From Rhytidiadelphus loreus (taxonomy: Eukaryota; Streptophyta; Bryopsida; Hypnales; Hylocomiaceae): a stretch of DNA of 64,000 bases. Both the position numbers and the translations under genes were made by a program. This document shows positions 55,700-64,000 of the stretch, one piece after another. The stretch lies in assembly GCA_947034895.1 (NCBI GenBank), contig OX344763.1, forward strand, positions 7,690,501 through 7,754,500. Direction: 5' to 3'. The notes under the pieces are model-generated. The model worked only from the letters and a program-made list of their open reading frames with translations. It was not told the origin of the DNA and searched no databases. Within the stretch, counting starts at the first letter, position 1. Each line of letters opens with the position of its first letter.

Positions 55700-55978
55700 A
55701 GTCAAAGCTCCGCCGTGCGGGAGCAACCCCAGGAATTAATAAGCAAATCAATGTTTCAAGTACCCGTTTCCAGGTTTCAAAGTCAAAGCTCCGCCGTGCG
55801 GGAGCAACCCCAGGAATTAATAAGCAAATCAATGTTTCAAGTACCCGTTTCCAGGTTTCAAAGTCAAAGCTCCGCCGTGCGGGAGCAACCCCAGGAATTA
55901 ATAAGCAAATCAATGTTTCAAGTACCCGTTTCCAGGTTTCAAAGTCAAAGCTCCGCCGTGCGGGAGCAACCCCAGGAA
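55700..55978 (-). repeat. 81-bp repeats carrying the CGGCGGAGCTTTGA motif, right arm
   Basis: Four nearly identical units start at 55701, 55782, 55863 and 55944. Copy number differs from the left arm (seven sites). Confidence 0.9.
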
Positions 55979-58256
55979 TAACCAGTATCCAAGGACCCAA
56001 ACTAGTATTTTGAAACTTAATTCTTAAAGGAGGTACACACGACAGTGTTTAACCGAACATTAAAAACTAATTTCCAAAATTCAAAGCAAAGTTTTAAGTT
56101 TAATCACTAAAGGAGGTACACATGACAGTGTTTAACTGAACATTAGCAACTATTCAAACCAAACACCCGTTATACAACGAGTTTTGGCACGTGGTGATGC
56201 TCAAAACCTTTTGGCAAAGTCTAGCTTCGCCGCTTTAAAGTTTTAAGTTCACAGACTATTCTCAATTCACACAAATGGTTGGTTAGTATCCAAAAGAACA
56301 ATAAAATCAACTAGAGTTTAGGAACTACTCCCACAACTCCCAAAATATCAAGGTTTTGGGGCTTGAAGCCTCCAAATTCAAGAAACAAGTGGGTTAACAC
56401 AAACAACACGAGAGTTAGGGGATTTCTTTCACCTAAACTCTTGAAAAGCAAAGTTTTGGGGCTTGAAGCCTCCAAATTCAAACAAGAAAAGAAAACAAAG
56501 CTTTGAAGGGGCCCTCCGGACCTTCAAAGTACAAGAGAATAGAAAAAAATAGAAAAAAATAGCCAAAATTTGGCTTAAAAAGTGCTCCGACAAGTGTCGG
56601 TAGCACGACAAGAGCAACAACAAGAATGAAACAAAGAATGAGGGTCACAAACAACCTCGAGGAAGGGCCTTATATACTTGCTCCCGGCCCCCCCCGGTAA
56701 GTTGTTCGTAAATTATCTTTTACTTTCAATCTAGATATTTTGCTAAACTACCTAAACGTATTTTCAAAATAATCTTTGTTTAATGGGAAGGAAGGTTCTC
56801 AAGTGAGTTCCTTCTAGGCCCTAAATGGCCTTAGAATCTTTTCTCAAATCAAATATTTGATTTTCCCAAAGATATTTTGAAAACCTACCTAATTAACCAA
56901 GATATTTTATGTTTTAATCTAGGGTTAGTTCTAAATTGGCTTTCTTTAGTCCAAAAGATGGTTTCTTACGCAAGACAAGTATCTTGGGCAAATCCAATCT
57001 TCGATTTTACAAGAGATATTTGCAAAATCAACCCAGATTAATCAAAAATTACCTTTTAAAAGTCAAACTAAGGGCTGACCCTCTCTATCTTTTGAGGGAC
57101 AACTTGAAACTAAAAACAAACCACGCCATCGTGTTCAGAAGACCCCAACTAGCCTAAGGGACCCCTTACCCCCTACCTCTCCAGCCGTTTTAAAGCGCAA
57201 ATTTGAGTCACGGTAACTTAGAACAAAAGTTAAAAAGCTAACTTTTGGAGTTTGCATCTTTTGATGAAACTGTCGGTTTTGGGTGGTTTAGAATATTCGT
57301 GGGAGTAAGAATTGACCCTTGAAACGCTCCGTTCGGACACCACTAGCTCCTGGTTCGCCGGTCAACCCGCCGCCAAGTTGTAAATTCTTGTAAAATTCGC
57401 TGTCGGTCCTAATTCTAGTACTTGGGAATGTCGGAATGTCTTCAAACTTGATAGGGCTCTTTATTGGCACACAAAACACTATTCTAATTTTTAGTGAGAT
57501 TTTACTGCAACATTGGTAATTTCTAGGAATTTACGAATGCAGTTTTAAGCGGTTGACTTCCTATGGAGTCATCGTGGAGTTTTGTAAAATCCCGAAACTT
57601 TTGGGCAATCTTCTACAAGATGTCCATCAACTAAGGGCAAAACCAAATCTCCAATAAGAACCAAATCTCCAATAAGAATGCTATTTTTAGCAATTCTTTA
57701 ATAATTTCCACCCGGGGGGGAAATTATTCTTGATACCGGGGGAATCTTGGATGATTGGGCTTCTATTTGACCTCCTGGCATGCTTTGACCTAGAAAAGCA
57801 CCTCTCTGTATGTTCCAATCATCATTTCCTCCATCTTGGTCTATGAATGACCGTATTTCTCAAAATTACCTGCAAACAATAAATCTAACTCTTTCGAGTT
57901 GGATTTGGACTGACTCGGACTAGACTCTAACTTTTAACTAGTTTATTACATGTATACTTATAGCTGTTGTATTACATGAACATGACACTAGGACTAGTTA
58001 ACTCTCAAATTCTCACATCGCTCGGAATTACTGACTTAACTACTTATTTATACTAATAAGACCTAAAATTAGTGAAAATGCAACGTTTTTCATATTTCAC
58101 GCATTTAAGGCCATGACACCCCCCTTTGGTAGGGACTTCTACCAAAACCCACAATAATTGTATTTTTATATGTTTTTTCCTATTTTTCACTTAAAAATTA
58201 ACTAAAAATCGCGAAAAATAAGTTAAGAGTTCCAAGTGCCAACTTAAGGGCTCACA

Positions 58257-58420
58257 TATGGCGGCCATCTGCGGTACGATTGAAAATCGTGAGAACCCAA
58301 TCTCTTGCTAATGCAATATTCATGGGCACACGGTCAATCTCCCGTTGATTCTTGATTATATCAGAGATCTAATCAAGTTGCTACTCACATGTGAATGTAT
58401 GTAACCACCGGGGAATGCTG
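58257..58420 (-). pseudogene. Last codons of an LTR-element polyprotein next to its 3' LTR
   Basis: On the minus strand a frame reads DRVPMNIALARDWVLTIF and NRTADGRHM, with the final ATG-TGA overlapping the LTR start TGTGAG. The same end precedes LTR-like unit 1 at 38242. Upstream coding is lost. Confidence 0.45.
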
Positions 58421-58640
58421 GTACGTGAGCAGGGAGCGGCGAGCGGCGAGCAGGGAGCGGGGATTGTTGAGCGGGAATAGACTATTTTGAAATTTTTGAT
58501 CAAATAGATTGGAAAAAATGGATGATAATTGGAACAAAAGTTTAGGAAAATTTCTATGAAAGTTAAAAAAAGAATACATGGAAGGGTCTATAAAATGGAT
58601 GAGATTTTGCAGCAAAAGTTTTGGGTTTAGGATTGAAGGT
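58421..58640. other. Low-complexity spacer
   Basis: Starts with GAGCGGCGAGC-type repeats, then AT-rich DNA. No gene is supported. Confidence 0.4.
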
Positions 58641-58830
58641 AAACTAATGAAAGTGCTTAAGAAAATGGGTGCATGAAGTTTAAAAAAATGGATGAAAGTG
58701 GATGAAAAAAATGAATGAATGTAGATGATGAAAGTGGATGAAAAAACTGGATGAATGTAGATGATGAAAGTGGATGGAAGACATGGATGTAACTCGGGGA
58801 AGTGGATGAAAATAATGGATGATATTGGAT
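58640..58830 (+). repeat. Degenerate GATGAAAGTGGATG minisatellite
   Basis: Irregular repeats of GGATGAAAGTGGATGAAAAA and GAATGTAGATGATG. A minus-strand frame through it gives a repetitive Ile/His/Phe/Ser peptide that I treat as an artefact. Confidence 0.7.
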
Positions 58831-58884
58831 GCATGAAATCAATGTAGGGTCTTCTAACGAGATTAAAAGCATGCATAAGTGACG

Positions 58885-60420
58885 CTAAATAATACAAAGA
58901 AAATCACAGAGAATTCCTCCGTGAAGAAAAGCATACACCATAATCATGAATAGCACGCTGTAAAAAATCCAATAGGAATTCCATATCCAATAGAGAATTG
59001 TGTGTAGAGAATGAAGGCTACATTGTAAGAAAACATTGCGTAGGACTATACAATACATGCCCTTGGAATTTATTAAATAGGTGGTTTTTGAAACCCGACC
59101 TACATGTCTTGGAACTTCCAAGATTCAACAAATTTCAAAAGATTTGAATATAAGTACACTACAAAATTGAGTACGTCTTGAAATCTTTAAGCTCACCATG
59201 TTATAACATTCATCATACACTTTCTTCGCCATATATCGATATTGGCTATTATCACTCTTGAACTAATGAATTGAAGAAGAGATAGATCACAAAACGAATT
59301 TTATGCAAATTTTTTGGAAACAAAGTCCAAATCAAGCGAGTTGGGATCAATGTCGAACTATAATTCAAAAATTCAAAAGTTGTAATGGACAATTCCGTCA
59401 TTTGGCTGAAGAAAATGCACGATGAATGTTAGAAGATGGTGTTCTTGTATGATATTTTTCCTCTCTAACAGCACATGTAACTTATACAGTCGGTTTGTAA
59501 GTTGGAAGCAGACCAACAACCTGGACAAGCAAGTAACGTGAATAAGCATTGCTAAAAATACGTTCATGTACATGTAATTGAGCTTCAGTTATTCTATACT
59601 GAACTGCTGTATTTGGATCCTACTTCAAGATCGTATTGTACAATACCAAGTAATTGAAGACAAAGACAAGTATTTAGCAAATGGGGTGTACAACTCACAA
59701 GGGGGGAAATATCCGGGTGTATCTCTTCCTCGTATAGTAGTAGCAAAATCATTGTAGTTGGGCATACGAAGACCTATGCTTTGGCAGGCCCTATGCAATT
59801 GAGACATTGCTCGAACACTGCTCCTACTACACAAACATTAAAACCAAATCTCAAATAATAAGATGTATACACTGTGAACGTAGTCGGCTTGACAAGAATC
59901 AAGAAAAAACTGACATACTGGTTAACGAGGACTTCAGAAAACATACAATGGATATGTGGTGTCGTCTAGATATATAGTCTGAAAAGCAAACCACACAAAT
60001 TCTATCGAAAAACTACAGCCAATCAGTACTCGCGGATCAATCACAGCTTTAAAGATAACCTTATCCTTTCTAGGAGCTACAACATTGCTACACGTGGCAC
60101 GAGGAGCATCAATGCAGGGACCCACATTCACCGAGAACAAGAATAATGAAAACTAAAGTTTTGGGCGGTTAGGAGACGCTAATTCTATTCTACTTCAGTT
60201 TTTAATAGATTAGAATACTGCATTGTATTGTAATCTATTAGAACTGAAGCAGGATTTGGAGAACAAATACCACTATCCTTATCTTCTCGTTAGAACTACT
60301 TATCAATCCGAGTCATTCAAGAAATTTCAGAAGATTTATTCTCTTTACTGTAATCTATTAAAAACTAAAGTAGAATAGAATCAACGGCTTCTAAACCCGC
60401 GGAGTTAGCACAACCTCGAG
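58885..60420 (-). other. Region with exon-like fragments on the minus strand
   Basis: One exon-like stretch (about 59826-59703) follows an acceptor (TTTGTGTAG) and reads VRAMSQLHRACQSIGLRMPN, then TTIRGRDTPGYFPPC up to a GTGAGT donor. Another (about 60140-60010) reads VGPCIDAPRATCSNVVAPRK. They could be exons of one minus-strand gene, but I could not join them in phase and recognise no family. The rest appears non-coding. Confidence 0.3.
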
Positions 60421-61575
60421 TGAGGGGCTGTCCCGACCCCGTCAGGGGCTGCCGCATGGCAGCACATTTCTCCCCGCGAGGTGTTGCCCCGCGGCAGCAC
60501 AGACCCCGCGAGGGGCTACCCCAAGGCAACACAGTCCTCCCGCAAGCGGCTACCGCGGGGCAGCACAACCCCCGCGAGGGTTGCCCCAAGGCAGCACAGC
60601 CACCCCCTCCCCGCGAAGGGCTGCCGCGGGGCAACACAGGCCCCCCCGCGAGGGGTTGCTGCGGGGCAGCACAGCCACCCCGCGAGGGGCTGCCGCGGGG
60701 CAGCACAGGCCCCCCCGCGAGGGGCTGCCCTAAGGCAGCACAGGCCTCCCGCGGGGCAACATAGACCCCGCGAGGTGCTGCCCCGAAGCAGCACAGCCCC
60801 CTGCGAAGGGCTGCCGCGGGACAGCAGAGTCCCTCCCCACGAGGGGCTGCCGCAGGGCAGCACAGTCCCCTCTCCGAGGGGTTGCCCTAAGTCAGCGCAG
60901 CCCCACCCGCGAGGGGCTACCCCGCGGCAGCCCAGACCTCGCGAGGGGCTGCACCGCGGCAGCCCAGACCCCGCGAGGGGTTGCCGCGGGGCAGCACAGC
61001 CACCCCGCGAGGGGCTGCCGCGGGGCAGCACAGGCCCCCCCGCGAGGGGCTGCCCTAAAGCAGCACAGGCCTCCCGCGGGGCAACACAGACCCCGTGAGG
61101 TGCTGCCCCGAAGCAGCACAGCCCCCCGCGAAGGGCTGCCGCGGGACAGCACAGTCCCTCCTTGCGAGGGGCTGCCGCAGGGCAGCACAGTCCCCCCTCC
61201 GAGGGGTTGCCCCAAGTCAACGCAGCCCCACCCGCGAGGGGCTGCCCCGCGGCAGCCCAGACCTCGCGAGGGGCTGCACCGCGGCAGCCCAGACCCCGCG
61301 AGGGGCTGCTACGGGGCAACACAGTTCCCCCCACGAAGGGCTGCCCGAAGGCAGCATAGACCCCGCGAGGGGCTGCCCCAAGGCAGCCCAGACCTCGCGA
61401 GGGGCTGCTGCGGGGCAGCCCAAACCCCGCGAGGGTTTGTCCTAATGCAGCATTGTCTATGCATGGGGCTGCACTGGGCACCACACAGACCCCGCAAGGG
61501 GCTTCCACGGGGCTGGTTAGTCCCCATGATGGGCTTCCATGGGGACAGTGCAGTCCCCGCAAGGGGTTGCCTCAA
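60420..61575 (+). repeat. GC-rich satellite, about 36-bp monomer with 324-bp higher-order period
   Basis: About 30 degenerate monomers of the form CGCGAGGGGCTGCCGCGGGG plus CAGCACAGGCCCCC. The stretch from about 60653 repeats from about 60977 with 324-bp offset (CACAGCCACCCCGCGAGGGG at 60671 and 60995). GGGGCTGCC and GGCAGCCC give short internal palindromes. Long open frames on both strands result from composition. Confidence 0.9.
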
Positions 61576-62357
61576 GGCCAGTAAGATTCACAACGCGGCT
61601 ACGGACGGCAGCACAAACCGGAAAAATGGGCTGGTATGGAAAACCATGTGGAGACAATATAGACAGTAGGGCGCTACTTTGGAGGAGCACAGTTTTACTG
61701 ATATTAGGTAGGCGAAAATGTTTGAGCTACGATATGACAACCACTAATATGACAGTAGTGAATAGATTTTGTCCTGAAATTGTCCTGAAATTGAGTAGCA
61801 ACGTGTTGCTACCGCAGTAAATTTAGGCTGTTTTGTATCAACCTATATTTATTATAGATAAAAACTATCAAAACGAGAAACAATGATTCATAGTTGGGTA
61901 CTGAATTAGGGAAAGCATAAAATGAGAAAGGGAAATGAAGTTCGTTCTAAATTATCAAGATATTATTTAATTTCAAGAGGAGAGTGGAATCATCATCAGT
62001 TATCTCCCCTACTTTTCCGAAGAAAGAAGCAAAACAGGGGTAGAAGAAGTCATAATACAGAAGAACATGCACATTACCGAAAAAGAAGGGAACAGTGATA
62101 ATCACTGATTTCTTTTAGACTTAGTATTGTATTTCATTGAATTGTTTCTTTCCAGGATAAATTTCTCAAAAGGTCAGAAAAATCAACTGAAAAACATGCA
62201 CTTGCTCTACGTGGGTAGATGGGAAAAAAGAAAGACTTTGGTGAAGGTGATTTACCAAATGAATATTACGTAGAGTCTGAACAACAAATATATAATACCT
62301 AATGTGTATGACCAACAAGAAAATAAAATATGGTAATGTGAAGTTCGCACTTCGTCA
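61576..62357. other. No gene seen
   Basis: AT-rich DNA following the satellite; only short random frames. The left part may be 3' flanking DNA of the methyltransferase gene. Confidence 0.4.
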
Positions 62358-63091
62358 TCAGTCAGATGAAATGCAGTTGGCCTCACTATCTGATGTATCC
62401 ATACTCGACTCGACAGCACAGTCATCAATAAAATGAAGAACACGAGGATCTACCATATTAGCCCTAGAACTAGGCCTAGGGTCAACAACAACATATTGCC
62501 TGGAAAGAGATTCAGCGTATTCGGGAAGCTGAAACAGTTTTGGAGGGCTTGGGAAAAATGCAGGGTTTCTGAAGAACGGAACATGAGATCTAGATCTCAT
62601 TTTTGTCGCTTCCCTACACAAGCAAGGAAATCATATATTAGATTGAAGTAAAATTAAATTCAAGTAGATTACATACATTGAATGAGATGCAATGAAGACT
62701 TACTTACTGAAAAATGATGTTTTCACAATCTGTTGTGTCGGCACTTCTTCTTCATCCATATGAACTTCGGGATCATCAAGGTGTGTGACGACAACGGAAG
62801 GAACTGTAACCTCATGAATGACTGGTTTGATAAGGGCTTCGAAGATAGATGTATCTTCTTTGAAGGCTAAAATATGACGGCCGGTGGCTCGACATGCTAG
62901 AATGCTAGTTCCTGCACAACCGCATGATTCTTCACACATGAATGAGATGTCCCCAAAACAGACCGACTTCTGATAATGCAGGAAGTATATAATTCTCTTG
63001 AAGATATACCTGTTCCCGCTGTGTAGTCGACGACAACGGATCCGGGTTCACAGCATCCTTCCACGAGCATCGCCATGAAACCCGACACCAC
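62358..63091 (-). pseudogene. 3' part of an N4/N6-type DNA methyltransferase-like gene, three exons
   Basis: Exons on the minus strand: 63091-63010, 62911-62704 and 62613-62358, joined in phase by GT-AG introns. The first two together encode MLVEGCCEPGSVVVDYTAGT followed by GTSILACRATGRHILAF and EDTSIFEAL. This is the SAM-binding FxGxG-type block and the following acidic strand of N-4/N-6 DNA methylases (PF01555-like). The DPPY catalytic motif would lie upstream and is missing, because the frame stops at a CACTA-like end at about 63089. The C-terminus is Ser/Asp-rich and ends in tandem TGA codons. It resembles the degenerate methyltransferase-like end of the ParB-like gene in element N. Confidence 0.6.
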
Positions 63092-63400
63092 TAGTAGAAA
63101 ATGATGTCCAAATCAACAAAAAATCGTCAATTTTTTGTTAATGTGGGCACTGTATCGACCATTTTCACAATTTTTTGTTGATTTGGCACAAGGTAATAAA
63201 ATGGTTAAATTTTTTTGTTAATTTTGGTAGTACAACGTCCAAATCAACAAAACTATAAACACTTTTTTGTTCATTTTCACAATTTTTTGTTGAATTGGCA
63301 CAAGATAACAAAATGGTTAAATTTTTTTGTTACTTTTGGTAGGTCAATGTCCAAATCAACAAAACAATCAACAATTTAACACTTTCTTACTCACAATTCT
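63089..63400 (+). mobile_element. Possible CACTA-like element end with subterminal repeats
   Basis: CACTAGTAGAAAATGATGTC at 63089 matches the start of many plant CACTA elements (CACTAGTAGAAAA). It is followed by near-tandem repeats beginning GTCCAAATCAACAAAA at 63106, 63237 and 63349, with AATTTTTTGTT and GGTTAAATTTTTTTG words. The other end lies beyond the window or is lost. It coincides with the truncation point of the methyltransferase gene. Confidence 0.45.
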
Positions 63401-63414
63401 GTGTTTTTTGAACT

Positions 63415-63763
63415 CAGCAGACTTTGGTGACCTTTTTGGCATAGTAAAACACTTTTTTTGAAAAAACTTTGAACTAAGAAAGGTTAGACAATAAAGCTCA
63501 CTTTCACCTCCAAAAATCCGTTTGACATTTTAAGTCTCCAATCAAAAGTTATGGACAAAATTCAGAGCGGGGTTGAAATGAAATTTTTTGTTGACATTTT
63601 TAAACACCCGCTCTGAATTTTGTTCATAACTTTTGATTGGAGACTTAAAATGTCAAACGGATTTTTGGAGGTGAAAGTGAGCTTTATTGTCTAACCTTTC
63701 TTAGTTCAAAGTTTTTTCAAAAAAAGTGTTTTACTATGCCAAAAAGGTCACCAAAGTCTGCTG
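63415..63763. repeat. 157-bp-arm palindrome with 35-bp loop
   Basis: Arms 63415-63571 and 63607-63763 are almost perfectly complementary; I see at least one mismatch (GTTATGGAC against GTTCATAAC). A transcript would fold into a long hairpin. Confidence 0.9.
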
Positions 63764-63828
63764 TTCTTACAAAAAAAATGGAAAACAATATAAATGTAAT
63801 TCTAATTTTCATTTTAACATGTAGAATT

Positions 63829-64000
63829 CGGGGTGGTTCAATGGTTGGAGTCTTGGACCCCAACTGTGAGGTCCAAGGTTCGAACCTCCACGGCGGTGGT
63901 TGCCTACGTGGCATTGGTGTGCCACATGGCGGGTTGCCACGTGGTGCGATGTGGCTCTGCCACGTGGCATTTAAAAAAATTAATTTTTAAATTTAAATTT
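63829..64000 (+). repeat. SINE-like sequence with tRNA-type A and B boxes, cut by window edge
   Basis: TGGTTCAATGGTTGG (63834-63848) fits an A box and GGTTCGAACCTCC (63878-63890) a B box. The acceptor stem does not pair, so it is not a tRNA gene. GCCACGTGGC-type words follow. The tail lies beyond the window. Confidence 0.55.

Larger units (their letters stand above)
53053..58256 (-). mobile_element. LTR-like unit 3: right arm of the inverted pair
   Basis: Read on the minus strand it starts TGTGAGCCCTTAAGTTGGC at 58256 and follows the left arm through a TATATAAG box (56676-56669), 81-bp repeats, a minisatellite, the ATG exon and the CCATTGCTTGGAAGGC segment. Unlike the left arm, its outer flank (58257 onward) carries the ...TADGRHM coding end found before unit 1, so this is the 3' LTR side of an element lying on the minus strand. 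Confidence 0.75.

Noticed and set aside
58385..58897. 170-codon minus-strand frame rich in Ile, His, Phe and Ser
   Set aside because: It follows a GATGAAAGTGGATG minisatellite and has no domain.
60481..61669. Long open frames on both strands through the GC-rich satellite
   Set aside because: They encode repetitive Pro/Arg/Gly peptides in several frames at once, as expected from composition and period.
63829..63900. tRNA gene
   Set aside because: A and B boxes are present but the acceptor and T stems do not pair properly; a SINE is the better explanation.

Overview
The window reads as nuclear, transposon-dense DNA from a plant-lineage eukaryote. It has GT-AG introns, En/Spm (CACTA) transposase genes of the tnp2/DUF4218/DUF4216 type, Ty3/gypsy and other LTR elements, a hAT (DUF659-type) gene, tRNA-like SINEs and minisatellites. 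I cannot name the species. No convincing host housekeeping gene, rRNA or true tRNA was found.

Layout, 1-37 kb: one nested stack. A gypsy-like gag-protease element without visible reverse transcriptase (element A, 1-2102 and 32047 to about 37 kb) was entered by a 3.4-kb LTR-type unit (element B, 28613-32046, 5-bp duplication GACAC). A 26.5-kb CACTA transposon (element C, 2103-28606, ends CACTAC/GTAGTG, 3-bp duplication AGA) then landed at the A/B junction. Inside C lies a further 13-kb unit (element N, about 3592-16750). A hAT-like MITE (element D, 32794-33376, 8-bp duplication TCAAATGT) splits A's protease region.

Element N is the most unusual part. It encodes a DUF7869-type transposase-like protein (minus strand), a five-exon gene combining a ParB/sulfiredoxin-like motif with a methyltransferase-like C-terminus, and two FCP1-like HAD proteins. 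Throughout, in introns, UTRs and exons, it carries more than 20 copies of a 19-bp palindrome, TATCGGCTGGCAGCCGATA, not noticed elsewhere in the window. A ParB-like gene beside an array of palindromes suggests a self-recognition, partition or modification system. C itself encodes tnp2-type TnpD and, divergently, a long TnpA-like gene that also contains an FCP1-like domain.

Layout, 38-58 kb: long LTR-like units of one family. One starts at 38243 (plus). Two more face each other as about 5.3-kb inverted arms (45839-51267 and 53053-58256). Each has a TATA box, repeats of a CGGCGGAGCTTTGA motif, a different GC-rich minisatellite at an equivalent position, and a short ATG exon ending at a splice donor. 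Minus-strand genes lie between them: a truncated hAT transposase, a RING-like coiled-coil protein, and an unrecognised zinc-finger-like protein.

Layout, 58-64 kb: minisatellites, a GC-rich satellite with 324-bp higher-order period (60.4-61.6 kb), the 3' part of a spliced N4/N6-type DNA methyltransferase gene apparently cut by a CACTA-like end at 63089, a 157-bp-arm palindrome, and a SINE-like sequence at the right edge. Most coding regions carry premature stops, nearly all TAA or TAG.
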